Origin: Streptomyces sp. Ru62
Lineage (GTDB): Bacteria > Actinomycetota > Actinomycetes > Streptomycetales > Streptomycetaceae
Reading direction: 5' to 3'
DNA: 64,000 nt
Assembly (NCBI RefSeq): GCF_002920615.1
Contig: NZ_PQSU01000038.1
Location: 1 to 64,000 of the forward strand
In this document: one piece after another, positions 27,203-36,267 of the stretch
Layout of the letters: each line of letters starts with the position of its first letter
Position numbering within the stretch: the stretch's first letter is position 1
Position numbers and translations under genes: made by a program
Notes under the pieces: model-generated
Databases searched by the model: none
Told to the model about the DNA's origin: nothing
What the model saw: only the letters and a program-made list of their open reading frames with translations

Positions 27203-27530
27203 GGGGGAGTCCTCCAAAAGGTCCAAGGGCGAAGGGGCCGCGGAACCGTTGCCGTCCGGGGCGGCCGCTGTGCCGGGTCGTTCCGGCACGTCTCCAGCAC
27301 ATCAGCCACGCGCGGCCCTCACCTCGGAGCTGGGGACGAAAAACCCGCTGGGAGCACGGGCCCGCACCGTCCGGTGGCTGGGAGCCTGCTCCCAGCCACG
27401 GCTCCCTCCCGGTCCCGACGCCACGGCCCCGCCGCACCGGCACCATGGGAGACTGGGCGGACGAACCGCAGGTCATCGGGGCGCAAACGGCGACCCGAGC
27501 AAAAGCGGGGACGCACAAGGGGAGGCGGAG
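27203..27530. promoter_or_regulatory. Divergent promoter region, MMPL transporter / two-component system
   Basis: 328 bases separate the two divergent start codons. Both promoters, and probably the response-regulator binding site, must lie here. I cannot pick out a confident palindrome by eye. Confidence 0.4.
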
Positions 27531-28799
27531 ATGGGACGGCGCGCGGACGAAACGCGCCCCGACCGGGCATGGAACGGGGCGGGCGCCGGCGCGTCCCGCC
27601 CCGGGCTCCCGGACGCCATGACCGGGAGGCTCCCCGGCGGGGCCGGGACGGGGAGCCGGCGCGGAAGGACGGCGCTGTGGAGCCAGCACGACGGACTCGT
27701 CGCCGTCGGCGCCGCGGCCGTCGACCTCGTGGGCTTCACCGTCACCAGCCAGATGGACCGGGGATACGTACCGCTGTCCGGATGCCTGATCACGGTCGCC
27801 GCCGCGCTGCTCCTGCTGGCGCGCCGCCGCGCGCCCCTGTGCGTCCTCGCGTGCGCCCTCGCGGCGAACGTGGCGCTCACCTGGTCCAGTTCCGTGGGCC
27901 AGCACTACGGGGCCGTCACCGTCGTCGCCCTCTACACCGCCATACGCCGCCACAGTGCCGCGGTCGGCGCGGCGGCCGCCGCCTGCTGCGTCGCAGTCCT
28001 CCACTTCGTCCGCCCGGGACTGCCTGCGCCCTCTCTGATGGACTTCGTCCCCAACGCCGTGTCCGCGCTGTTCGTGGCCGGCGCCGCGGCCGTGGTCGGC
28101 CGCTGGCAGCGCAACGCCCGAGCCCAAAGGCGGCTGCTCGCCGAGCGGGCCGTCTCCGACGAACGTCGCCGCATCGCCCGGGAACTGCACGACATCGTCG
28201 CCCACCACCTGACCACGATGCAGCTGCTCGCCGGAGGCGCCCGCGCCAACCTCGACCGGTCCCCGGAGACGGCCCGCGAGGCACTCGTCACCCTGGAGGG
28301 CTCCGGCCGCACCGCCCTGCGCGAGATGCGCCACCTGCTCGATGTTCTACGGGCCGACGACGAGAACGACGAGGGCGAGACGACCGCGCCGCAGCCCGGA
28401 ATCGGCGACCTGGACCGCATCGTCGCGGACAGCCGCCGCGCCGGCCTTCCCACCACCCTCACCACCGACGGCGACCCGCGGTCACTCCCGCCGGGCATCT
28501 CGCTCGCCGTCTTCCGCATCGTCCAGGAAGCCCTCACCAACGCCCGCAAGCACGCGGGCGACGGCGCGCACGTCGACGTGCGGCTCACCTTCGCCGTCCA
28601 CGAGGTGGAGGTCACGGTCACCGACGACGGCCCGCGCCCCGGCCGTCCCGCCGCACGCGGCTCGGGCTACGGGCTCATGGGCATGCGGGAACGCATCGCC
28701 CTCCACGGCGGCACCCTGCGGGCCGGGCCGGAGGGCGGGGGGTTCGCCGTCCGCGCCCGTCTGCCCCTGCCCGCCGACCGTCAGGAGGCGTACGCGTGA
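27531..28799 (+). CDS. NarL/LiaS-type sensor histidine kinase
   Basis: A protein of 422 residues starting at ATG after GGGGAGGCGG. The N-terminal 190 residues hold four to five hydrophobic segments and so a membrane sensor without a large extracellular domain. The HisKA_3 helix gives RRIARELHDIVAHHL with phospho-accepting H220. The ATPase domain has the N box FRIVQEALTNARKHAG and the G2 box GYGLMGMRERI. It autophosphorylates and passes phosphate to the next gene's product, whose GTG start overlaps its stop. The cue is unknown; intramembrane-sensing kinases of this type often detect cell-envelope stress. Confidence 0.92.
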   Translation: MGRRADETRPDRAWNGAGAGASRPGLPDAMTGRLPGGAGTGSRRGRTALWSQHDGLVAVGAAAVDLVGFTVTSQMDRGYVPLSGCLITVAAALLLLARRRAPLCVLACALAANVALTWSSSVGQHYGAVTVVALYTAIRRHSAAVGAAAAACCVAVLHFVRPGLPAPSLMDFVPNAVSALFVAGAAAVVGRWQRNARAQRRLLAERAVSDERRRIARELHDIVAHHLTTMQLLAGGARANLDRSPETAREALVTLEGSGRTALREMRHLLDVLRADDENDEGETTAPQPGIGDLDRIVADSRRAGLPTTLTTDGDPRSLPPGISLAVFRIVQEALTNARKHAGDGAHVDVRLTFAVHEVEVTVTDDGPRPGRPAARGSGYGLMGMRERIALHGGTLRAGPEGGGFAVRARLPLPADRQEAYA

Positions 28800-29473
28800 G
28801 CGCGACGGTGAAGGTCCTCATTGCCGACGACCAGCCGCTCGTCCGCCGCGGCCTCGCCCTGATGCTGGCCCCCGAACCCGGCTTCCGGGTCGTCGCCGAG
28901 GCCGCGGACGGTGCCGAGGCGGTCCGCCTCGCCCACGAGCACCGGCCCGACGTCGTCGTCATGGACATCCGCATGCCGGTCCTCGACGGCATCGCGGCCA
29001 CCGAGCGGCTCACCGCCGAACTGCCCGACTGCCGGGTCCTGGCCCTGAGCACCTTCGACATGGACGAACACGTCGTGGGCGCCCTGAGAGCCGGGGCGTG
29101 TGGCTTCCTGCCGAAGGACATCTCGCCCGAGGACCTCGTCGCCGCCCTGCGCGTGGTCCGCGACGGCGAGGCGATCCTCGCCCCGAGGCTCCTGACCCGG
29201 CTCATCTCCACGCACGTCACGGCCCCGGACCGCCGGGCGGCGCCCGCCGTGCCGTCCGCCGCCGAGGGGCTCACGCCCCGTGAGCGGGATGTGTGGCGGC
29301 TGATCGCCGGCGGCTCGGACAACGCGGAGATAGCCGACCGGCTCGGGCTGAGCACTTCCACCGTGAAGAACCACATCACCGCCCTCTTCGCCAAGCTGCG
29401 GGTCCGCGACCGGGCCCAGGCGGTCATCGCCGCGTACGAAACGGGCCTGGTCACGGCACGACGGGAGGAGTAG
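28796..29473 (+). CDS. NarL/LuxR-type response regulator
   Basis: A protein of 225 residues whose GTG overlaps the kinase stop by four bases (AGGAGG upstream). The receiver domain has acidic residues D11-D12 and phospho-acceptor D57 in VVVMDIRMPV. The LuxR-type helix-turn-helix near the C-terminus reads LTPRERDVWRLIAGG, then NAEIADRLGLSTSTVKNHIT. It is the cytoplasmic DNA-binding partner of the kinase. The adjacent divergent MMPL transporter gene is the likeliest target. It looks complete. Confidence 0.92.
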   Translation: MSATVKVLIADDQPLVRRGLALMLAPEPGFRVVAEAADGAEAVRLAHEHRPDVVVMDIRMPVLDGIAATERLTAELPDCRVLALSTFDMDEHVVGALRAGACGFLPKDISPEDLVAALRVVRDGEAILAPRLLTRLISTHVTAPDRRAAPAVPSAAEGLTPRERDVWRLIAGGSDNAEIADRLGLSTSTVKNHITALFAKLRVRDRAQAVIAAYETGLVTARREE

Positions 29474-29584
29474 ACCCCGCGGGACTCCCCCCGTACTCGC
29501 GGGCATCGCCCGCACTTGGACGGAGCAGCTCGCGCTCAATGCAGGGCACCGTTCGAACCAGCCCAAGCACACGGCCGGATAGAG

Positions 29585-29609
29585 AACGGCCAGTTAGCCG
29601 TTGGCCGTT
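29585..29609 (+). terminator. Hairpin after the two-component operon
   Basis: AACGGCCA and TGGCCGTT form a perfect 8-bp stem around a 9-base loop about 110 bases after the response-regulator stop, followed by the T-rich GTTGTTAAT. Confidence 0.5.
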
Positions 29610-29661
29610 GTTAATCGTGTAGTTGGGGCGTCCGTAGGGCACATGATGCCTGCGGGGCCTG

Positions 29662-30150
29662 TCAGGCGCAGGGTGGCTTCGACGGAGTTACCTTCGGAAG
29701 TAACTTACGTTCACCTGCGATGTATTCGCGCCCTGCGGCCGCGCACAGGGCGGGGAACTGAGTGTCGGGGCGCAGATCGAGGCTCTGACGCAGGGAGCCG
29801 TTTTCGATGGTCAGGTGGTGACCACGGATGAAGCCTCCTATCCAGTCCCCGTCCGGGACAGGCAGGCTGATCGAGGTATCGGCACCGTCCGTCAAGTCGT
29901 GGATAGGGAGTTCATGGTAGGTGCGTCCGGTACGCAGGTCGGTCAGCGTCGGCTCAACGTAGCCTCCGTTGCTAGAGGCCTTCGGGCCGGCCACGATCCC
30001 TAGGGTGTCGACGGCGGTAGCGCGAGGTGGAGGTCGGACGTGCCGAAGCCACTTGGCGTCTCCCAGCAGGCGGGCCTGCCGGTTGTGGCTGCGGACGTTC
30101 AAACGCCAGCCGGCCCGTGTGTTCGCCGCCTCATCCGGACCCGGGAACAC
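29662..30150 (-). CDS. Hypothetical protein, possibly partial
   Basis: An open frame of 162 codons contains LTDLRTGRTYHELPIHDLTD and WIGGFIRGHHLTIENGSLRQ, which look like genuine beta-rich protein sequence. The N-terminal 50 codons are Arg-rich and overlap the tail of the cold-shock gene, so the true start may be lost or lie further in. I do not recognise the family, and it may be the C-terminal part of a larger lost protein. Confidence 0.4.
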   Translation of the reverse strand: MFPGPDEAANTRAGWRLNVRSHNRQARLLGDAKWLRHVRPPPRATAVDTLGIVAGPKASSNGGYVEPTLTDLRTGRTYHELPIHDLTDGADTSISLPVPDGDWIGGFIRGHHLTIENGSLRQSLDLRPDTQFPALCAAAGREYIAGERKLLPKVTPSKPPCA

Positions 30151-30169
30151 TCTCCCCGGACCCGGATGA
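30131..30169 (-). terminator. Terminator-like hairpin inside the extended cold-shock ORF
   Basis: TCATCCGG at 30131-30138 pairs with CCGGATGA at 30162-30169, with a further five pairs inside after a two-base mismatch. In the minus direction it begins about 13 bases after the normal end of the cold-shock protein. It is therefore the expected terminator of that gene, now covered by the reading frame. Confidence 0.55.
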
Positions 30170-30382
30170 CGTCCAGACTCGGGCCGGGGTGATGTTCTCC
30201 GCCTGCGGACCCTTCTGGCCCTGGGTGATGTCGAAGGTGACTGCCTGGCCTTCCTGCAGCTCGCGGAAGCCGGAGGCGTTGATGTTGGAGTAGTGAGCGA
30301 AGACGTCCGGTCCGCCGCCGTCCTGGGCGATGAAGCCGAAGCCCTTTTCGGCGTTGAACCACTTGACGGTTCCGCTGGCCAT
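30131..30382 (-). CDS. CspA-type cold-shock protein with a C-terminal extension
   Basis: Residues 1-67 are a standard actinobacterial cold-shock protein: MASGTVKWFNAEKGFGFIAQ with RNP1, DVFAHYSNI with RNP2, and the end QGQKGPQAENITPA. It binds single-stranded RNA and DNA and works as an RNA chaperone. Members stop at residue 67; here the expected TGA is CGA and 16 further residues follow, to a stop at 30131 inside the gene's own terminator hairpin. It starts at ATG after GAGAGG. A second gene at 53382-53585 keeps the normal end. Confidence 0.92.
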   Translation of the reverse strand: MASGTVKWFNAEKGFGFIAQDGGGPDVFAHYSNINASGFRELQEGQAVTFDITQGQKGPQAENITPARVWTSSGSGESVPGSG

Positions 30383-30428
30383 GCTGGTGCCTCTCAGTCG
30401 CTGTCAGGAACCGCACCGCGCGGTCCCA

Positions 30429-30444
30429 GAGGTGATCGCCCTGG
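30429..30444 (-). promoter_or_regulatory. Conserved 5' leader element of cold-shock gene 1
   Basis: On the minus strand this reads CCAGGGCGATCACCTC, identical to the element in front of the second cold-shock gene. It ends exactly 46 bases before the ATG in both. The CACCTC part resembles the 3' end of 16S rRNA, and its CCTCT can pair with the AGAGG of the ribosome site. A role in translational control is inferred. Confidence 0.65.
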
Positions 30445-31406
30445 CTCGGCACTGCACAGCAAAGCGCGTCCCAGTGGAGTCCGGCACGGCGTCCCCGGCC
30501 TCCGCGGGCCCGTGCCGAGCGGCGGACGGTGCGGATGTCGGTGGGCCCATGGGTGTACCGGACTGAGGGGGAGGGCTGAGCCCCCAGACCCTGGTGCAGG
30601 GGCTCAGGAGCGCACGATTCCCTTCTTCCCTCAGGTCACGAGCGCTCGCCCAGGCGCATCGTCCCGGACCCTCACCACTTCATTCCCGTACGAGAGCGCC
30701 ATCGGATGCGCGGTGCGGGCGGACGAACAACGAGGCCGCGCCTACATGCGGCCTCACTGTGGGTCGGCGTGAGCCCAACATCCATGACTGTTCGCGCACA
30801 CCCGACCGTACCGACCTTTCGTTGGGCGCATCGGTCGTGCGCAGCCCTGGTCACGGCCCCGGTCCGGACGCGGCGCACCGAAGGATGCCGGCACGCCGCG
30901 AAGGTCGTTCCTCAGCACATCGCTCGTATCAACCGAGCACCTCTCGCGTACCGACCGCGTACGGAAGGCGCACCCGGACACGGGGCGTCCCGCGAGGGCG
31001 GCCTTCCGCGCGTGGGCGGGGCAAGCCTGCTGGCGACCGAGCACGGCACGACCATCCGGGCCCTGGTCGAGGACCTCGCGCAGGGCATCCCGACCCGGGC
31101 CGAGTACGCCGAGCGTGCCGAGCTGGCCACGCGCCGAGTTCGCCTCCGCCCTGGGCAGCGCGCCGAGCCCGGAGGCCGAGGCGAAGGCCCGGATGCAGAG
31201 AGCCGCGCCGACGACATCCACGTCCCGGACCCGGACCGCCTCGTCTGTGAGCTGGCCGCCCGCTTTGTTCGGCGGCCGTGCCGTACGACGCCTTACTGCC
31301 TACCTGGTTTCGAGCTCTCCAGGTCGGGGTGGCCGAGGGCCCGGGGGAAACCCAGTGGCTCCTGGAACTATGACTTCGTCCGAGACAGCCGTATCAGGAG
31401 CCATGC
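30445..31406. other. No confident gene; possible gene debris
   Basis: This holds the upstream leader and promoter of the cold-shock gene (first 100-150 bases). Plus-strand frames near 31035-31200 (TIRALVEDLAQGIPTRAEYA, then AEFASALGSAPSPEAEAKAR in another frame) look like a broken small protein that I cannot name. Confidence 0.4.
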
Positions 31407-31823
31407 ATGGGAACGTGGGGGACCGGCCCGTTCGACAGCGACCTCGCCGCAGACTTCGTCGATGAACTCGAGGGGCTCACCTCCCAGCAGGTCATCGACG
31501 TGCTAAAGCGGGCGTTCCAGCGAGTCACCGACTGGGGAGAGCGCGTCGATGGCGGAGACGGGGTCGAAGCCGTTGCCGCTGGCGCTCTTGTCGCCAGCGC
31601 CCTGCCGGACAGCCCCATTGTGATTGACCCCGATGACGGCCCCAGGGAACCACTGCCCGAGCTTCCGGCTGGGCTTCGCGCGTCGGCGATACTCGCACTG
31701 GACCGGGTTCTCCAGGACGGATCAGAAGTGACAACCGGCTGGGTGGACAGCGCCGACGCCGACCAGTGGCGCCAGGAAGTGCGACAGATACTCGAAACAC
31801 TCGCAATACCCTCTGATCACTAA
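31407..31823 (+). CDS. DUF4259 domain-containing protein
   Basis: A protein of 138 residues with the family's signature start MGTWGTGPFDSDLAADFVDE and helices at about residues 20-40, 75-100 and 120-135. DUF4259 proteins are short soluble proteins of unknown role, widespread in actinobacteria and sometimes found near toxin-immunity loci. It is full length. No operon partner is visible; the next sequence is a convergent ligase relic. Confidence 0.85.
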   Translation: MGTWGTGPFDSDLAADFVDELEGLTSQQVIDVLKRAFQRVTDWGERVDGGDGVEAVAAGALVASALPDSPIVIDPDDGPREPLPELPAGLRASAILALDRVLQDGSEVTTGWVDSADADQWRQEVRQILETLAIPSDH

Positions 31824-31884
31824 TCATGACCGCTTCACGGAAGTCGTGCCGGAGCCCTTCAAGCGACAGCGTTTGTCGGTTGAC

Positions 31885-32575
31885 GCCGACTTCCACCACC
31901 AGCTCCGGTTCCACCAACGTGACGTCCAGCTGTTCCCGGCTGCCCCACCCGACGACCATCCCGTCCATGGATGCTCGCGTAGCCCGGCCCCGAGCAGGCC
32001 GGCGACCGTCGCGCCTGCCAAGCGGGCGAGGGGCGTGGTGCGGCCGACGTACTGGAAGCGGCCTTCGTCGTCGTATCGCCCGAGCAGCAGGGTCCGCGGG
32101 GGCGGTCAGGGAGCCGGTGACCGCACCGACGATCGCCTCACTCGTCTCCCGGACTGACTCGCGCCACCCGGCACCGACGGCTCAAAGACGCGGTCCAGCC
32201 GCTTGTGCACGACAGCCTCTACCCCCGACGGCCCTCCCGGTCAGCCACTTGCACCGTGTCCGCATCGGTGGTCGACGGGCACAGCGCCCACGGTGCCGCC
32301 AGCCCACGCTCCTGGAACATCCCCTCCAGGGCGGCACGCCGGCACCGGTAGGCCTACCGGGTGATGTCCGTTCCTTCCAAACGCAGCAGGTCGAAGGCGA
32401 CGAAGTCAGCTGACCACTCACCGGCCGGCCGGGCTGCTCCGGCTCCATGGGCTCGCAAGCGGCCCTGCAGCCGTTCGAACGCCAGCCGCTTGGCCTCCCA
32501 TACGACCAACTCGCCGTCCAATGCGGTCGCGTCCGGTAGTCCTACGTCGGCTCCGCCCCGATCACCACGGAGCTT
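31885..32575 (-). pseudogene. ATP-dependent DNA ligase, C-terminal part, frameshifted
   Basis: Read on the minus strand, fragments follow the order of an actinobacterial ATP-dependent DNA ligase: LPDATALDGELVVWEAKRLA, VAFDLLRLEGTDITR (then a stop), AALEGMFQERGLAAPWALCP, TLLLGRYDDE, MAGATVAGLLGAGLREHPWT and WGSREQLDVTLVEPELVVEV. Several frameshifts and a stop separate them, and the last 40 residues of the family are missing. The N-terminal part with the catalytic Lys is absent here; a matching N-terminal piece lies on the same strand at 53870-54006. Confidence 0.75.
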
Positions 32576-32678
32576 CGTCGGCGGCGCGTGAGCGCCCCGA
32601 CGGCCATCTCCTGAGCGAAGGCCATGTGCCTGGCCTCCTGTCGGCGTGGTCCCGTGAGGAAGGCCAGTGCGGGCCGGA

Positions 32679-33269
32679 TCAGCGTGGGCGCAAACCGGAC
32701 ATCAGTGTCTCGACGCAGCCGGTGACGAGCGCGTCGAGGGGGAGGTTGCCGTGCATGCCCGTGGAGGCGAGCACGGTCAGCCCCTGGAGGAGTGTCAGGA
32801 GAGTCATGTCGACCCGGCCGCTGGTGTCCGGTTCGATGTCACCCCGGTCCCGGGCCTCCGCCAGCAGCCGCAACGGCGCGGCGAATGCCCGGTCGTTGGC
32901 GGCCAGGAGGCGAGCGTTGCGTTCGGTCTTCGGGCGGTGCATCAGGCTCAGCAGCGCGCGGTGTTCGATGCCGAACTCGACGTAGGTCCGGGCGAAGACG
33001 GCGAGCCGTTGGGTGAAGTCGCCCTCGGCGGCCTCCAGGGCCTCGTCGAGTCTGCGCCCCAGCCGCTCGTAACCCTCTTCGGCGAGCGCGTCCAGCAGCG
33101 CCGTTTTGTCGGCGAAGTGCCGGCGGGGGGCACTGTTGCTCACCCCTGCTGCACGTGCCAGTTCGCGCAGGGACAGGCCCTCGATGCCGCGTTCTGCCAG
33201 AACGCTTTCCGCTTCCTGGAGGAGGGTGCTGCGCAAGTTGCCGTGGTGGTAGGGACGGGCCTCGGTCAT
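32679..33269 (-). CDS. TetR-family regulator
   Basis: A protein of 196 residues. The N-terminal HTH reads LSLRELARAAGVSNSAPRRH followed by FADKTALLDALA. The C-terminal region is the ligand-binding part of a TetR protein related to those next to short-chain dehydrogenases. Between its start and the divergent SDR gene is a near-perfect inverted repeat (33285-33325) that is the likely operator for both genes. It probably represses itself and the SDR until an unknown ligand binds. Confidence 0.92.
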   Translation of the reverse strand: MTEARPYHHGNLRSTLLQEAESVLAERGIEGLSLRELARAAGVSNSAPRRHFADKTALLDALAEEGYERLGRRLDEALEAAEGDFTQRLAVFARTYVEFGIEHRALLSLMHRPKTERNARLLAANDRAFAAPLRLLAEARDRGDIEPDTSGRVDMTLLTLLQGLTVLASTGMHGNLPLDALVTGCVETLMSGLRPR

Positions 33270-33284
33270 GGGGTCACCCTAGCT

Positions 33285-33325
33285 CAATGTGTTCATTGAC
33301 TACAATGTACCCAGTGAATACATTG
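33285..33325. promoter_or_regulatory. Probable TetR operator
   Basis: CAATGTGTTCATTG (33285-33298) and CAGTGAATACATTG (33312-33325) are inverted copies with 12 of 14 bases matching, separated by 13 bases that contain a further CAATGTA. The block lies between the divergent TetR and SDR starts and is AT-rich compared with its surroundings. Confidence 0.7.
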
Positions 33326-33330
33326 GGGGT

Positions 33331-34227
33331 ATGACCAGCTCCCTCAGCGCGGCCCCCTGGACGGTCGGCCAGATCCCGCCGCAGAACGGACGCACGGTGA
33401 TCATCACCGGCGCGAACAGTGGTATCGGCCTGGAAACGACTCGTGCGTTCGCTCAGGCGGGGGCCCACGTGATCATGGCCGTGCGAGACGTCACCCGTGC
33501 TCGCCCGGTCGCATCGCAACTGCCCGGTTCGACCGAACTGCGTCCACTGGACCTGGCCGACCTCGCGTCCGTCCGCGCGTTCGCGGCGTCCGTCGACCAT
33601 CCCTTCGACATCCTGATCAACAATGCCGGTGTCGCGAACGTGCCGCTCGGCCGGACCGCGGACGGATTCGAGACCCACTTCGGCACCAACCACCTGGGCC
33701 ACTTCGCCCTCACCAACCTGCTGCTTCCCAGGATCACCGACCGGGTGGTCACCATCGCCTCCAACGCTCACAAGAGCGCCGCCCTGGACCTCAACGACCC
33801 CAACTGGGAACACCGGCGCTACCGCTCCTCGGCCGCCTACGGCCAGTCCAAGCTCGCCAACCTGCTGTTCACCCTGGAACTGCAAGGCCGGCTGACCGCG
33901 GCGGGTTCCGACGTACGAGCCCTGGCCGCACACCCCGGGGCGGCCACGACCGGCCTGAACCGGCATCTGGGTCCGGCGATGAAGGCGGTCGCGGCGATCG
34001 CCGGCCGCTTCGTCATGCAGAGCGGGATCGACGGGGCACAGCCGATCCTCTTCGCGGCCGTCCGGGACCTGCCCGGAGCGAGCTACGTCGGCCCCGACGG
34101 CCGGGGCGGACAGCGCGGCCGGCCCACCCTGGTCTCCCGCAGCGCCACCGCCCAGGACACCGGCCTGGCCGCCGAGCTCTGGGACCTCTCCGAACGGCTC
34201 ACGGCCACGTCCTTCCCTCTCGGCTGA
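33331..34227 (+). CDS. Short-chain dehydrogenase/reductase
   Basis: A protein of 298 residues from the ATG at 33331; a GTG-like start 42 bases earlier would lie in the operator and is unlikely. The NAD(P) loop is VIITGANSGIGLETTRAFAQ, the NNAG motif follows at DILINNAGVAN and the catalytic pair is in YGQSK. The plan is that of the retinol-dehydrogenase/protochlorophyllide-reductase-like SDRs. The substrate is unknown. It is divergent from the TetR gene, with the operator covering its promoter. Confidence 0.9.
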   Translation: MTSSLSAAPWTVGQIPPQNGRTVIITGANSGIGLETTRAFAQAGAHVIMAVRDVTRARPVASQLPGSTELRPLDLADLASVRAFAASVDHPFDILINNAGVANVPLGRTADGFETHFGTNHLGHFALTNLLLPRITDRVVTIASNAHKSAALDLNDPNWEHRRYRSSAAYGQSKLANLLFTLELQGRLTAAGSDVRALAAHPGAATTGLNRHLGPAMKAVAAIAGRFVMQSGIDGAQPILFAAVRDLPGASYVGPDGRGGQRGRPTLVSRSATAQDTGLAAELWDLSERLTATSFPLG

Positions 34228-34477
34228 CGACCGGGAGGCGCACCCCGTCGCCTGCCCCCGGTGCGCCCGTCGCCGCCTCAAGAGACGGACGCGCTGTTCG
34301 TGCCGCGCCGGGACACCGGCCAGGCCGTCAGCGCAGGAAGGTCGTGGGCCGCCGCGCCGCTCAGAGACCGGCCAAGCGGACCGGGGAGGCTGTTCCGCTG
34401 AATGGCACAGGCCTGGGGGACGAACGGGCCCGGGGGGTTCCATCGAGAGGACCGTTTCAGAAAGGGGTCCTTTCATC

Positions 34478-36055
34478 ATGGCTCGTGTGACTGGTTATGA
34501 CTATGTGGTGGTCGGCGCGGGGACGGCCGGGAGTGTGCTCGCGGCTCGGTTGTCGCAAGACGCGGCAGTGCGAGTGCTGCTGATCGAGGCGGGGAGCGCC
34601 GAGTTCGAGGCACCGGTGCAGACGCCGCGGGCATGGGTGTCGTTGATGGGGTCATCCGCGGATTGGAACGATGTGTCTGTGACACAGGCGGCCACGGGTG
34701 TGTCGTATCCGCTGCCCCGGGGGCGGGGGATCGGCGGTTCGAGCAGCATCAACGGAATGGTCTTCCTGCGTGGGCACCATTCCTCTTACGACGCCTGGGG
34801 TCAGGCGGGCGCCCGGGGGTGGTCATTCGCGGACTTGCTGCCCTTCTTCCGGCGCAGCGAAAGCACTCAGGGGCGCGATCCGTCCGTGCGAGGTATTCAC
34901 GGGCCGATGCGGGTGGCGCCGGCGTCCCGGCCCCATCCGGTATCAGTGGCAGGCGTGGAAGCGGCCGTCGAGACCGGACATGCGCGTGCCACCGATCCTG
35001 CCTGCGGTCTGCAGGAGGGAGCGGGTCTTCACGATCTCACCATCGTCGCAGGACACCGGCAGAGCGCGGCGGACGCCTATCTGCGGCCCGTGCTGTGCCG
35101 ATCGAACCTGGACGTCGTCACCGATGCCTTCGTGCATCGTCTTCGGATGGTGGGTGACCGTTGCGTCGGGGTGTGCTACTCCCAGGGCGGGGAAGAGGTG
35201 ACGGTCGACTGCTCGGGCGAAGTGGTTCTGGCGGCGGGGGCGATCGGTTCACCACATCTGTTGATGCTGTCAGGCATCGGGCCCTCGGAGCATCTGCGGG
35301 ACGTGGGGGTCGACGTGGTGGTGGACCTTCCCGGAGTGGGAGCCAACTTCCAGGACCATCCGCAGACCAGCATTGTCTACAGCGCCGCGACACCGATCCC
35401 GGTGAGCCACAACAACCATGGCGAGGCCAGTGTCCTGTTGCGCAGTGAACTGACCGGCCGGCCCGATCTGCAGGCTTTGTTCATAACGCTCCCGTATCAC
35501 AGTCCCGCGTTGCGCGGGCCTGCGGAGGGCTACTCGATCGCCGTGAGCCTCATGACGCCGCGGAGTCGGGGGTGGGTGCGCCTGGCCAGTCGTGAGCCTG
35601 GCGTGGCACCGCTGGTGAACCCGAACTACCTGAAGGACCGTCGCGACGTCGAGGCCCTGGTACTGGGTCTGCAACGTGCCCGCGAGATCGGTGAGGCGCG
35701 TGTTCTTTCCGCGTGGCGGGGATCCGAGGTGCTTCCCGGCCCCGGCCTGCGTGACGCATCAGCCCTGCGCCGGCATGTGCATGAAAGTCTCACCACCTAC
35801 TTCCACTACGCCGGTACCTGTCGGATCGGAAGCGATGAAGAGGCCGTCGTAGACGACCAGCTGCGAGTTCACGGTGTCCACGGTCTGCGTGTGGCAGATG
35901 CCTCCGTCATGCCGTCCATCGTTTCGGCCAACACGAACGCCGCGGTACTCGCCATCGCCGAACGGGCCGCCGACCTCATGTCGGGGAACCCTCCATATGG
36001 CAGTCAGTGTCGACTCCCGCACCCTCAGCGACCGCCATTTCGGGTCATTCGATAG
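34478..36055 (+). CDS. GMC-family oxidoreductase (choline-dehydrogenase-like)
   Basis: A protein of 525 residues. The FAD-binding start reads YDYVVVGAGTAGSVLAARLS, the first GMC signature is LPRGRGIGGSSSINGMVFLR and the second is GAIGSPHLLMLSGIGPSEHL. The catalytic C-terminal His is in YFHYAGTCRIG and the second catalytic position is in SANTNAAVLAIAERAADL. These flavoenzymes oxidise primary alcohols such as choline. The neighbouring IclR regulator and class-III aminotransferase suggest a pathway for an amino alcohol or similar substrate. The gene is full length. Confidence 0.92.
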   Translation: MARVTGYDYVVVGAGTAGSVLAARLSQDAAVRVLLIEAGSAEFEAPVQTPRAWVSLMGSSADWNDVSVTQAATGVSYPLPRGRGIGGSSSINGMVFLRGHHSSYDAWGQAGARGWSFADLLPFFRRSESTQGRDPSVRGIHGPMRVAPASRPHPVSVAGVEAAVETGHARATDPACGLQEGAGLHDLTIVAGHRQSAADAYLRPVLCRSNLDVVTDAFVHRLRMVGDRCVGVCYSQGGEEVTVDCSGEVVLAAGAIGSPHLLMLSGIGPSEHLRDVGVDVVVDLPGVGANFQDHPQTSIVYSAATPIPVSHNNHGEASVLLRSELTGRPDLQALFITLPYHSPALRGPAEGYSIAVSLMTPRSRGWVRLASREPGVAPLVNPNYLKDRRDVEALVLGLQRAREIGEARVLSAWRGSEVLPGPGLRDASALRRHVHESLTTYFHYAGTCRIGSDEEAVVDDQLRVHGVHGLRVADASVMPSIVSANTNAAVLAIAERAADLMSGNPPYGSQCRLPHPQRPPFRVIR

Positions 36056-36267
36056 TGATCCCGCATTGATTCCGCATTGATTCGGAATGTTCTAAAGAAC
36101 ACAAAAGAGCCCCCCTCGCCCGCCGGGGCGCATTCCATTAACCTCTCACGTGTGTCAAGACTCGACGTCGGCGCCGAGGAGAACCGGGTTGGTGTGCTTT
36201 GGCCGCACCCGCCTCCTGCGAACAGGCCGACGTCGGAAGAGTCAGGAACCGTCGGAAGAGCGAAGAA

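Noticed and set aside
25259..28795. Very long open plus-strand frame running opposite the MMPL gene into the response regulator
   Set aside because: It is the antisense of the transporter and an out-of-frame reading of the kinase gene; only the last 225 codons (the response regulator) have family features.
34455..34477. GAAAGGGGTCCTTTC before the GMC gene as an operator
   Set aside because: The short inverted repeat overlaps the ribosome-site region, and its length is too small to claim more than chance.
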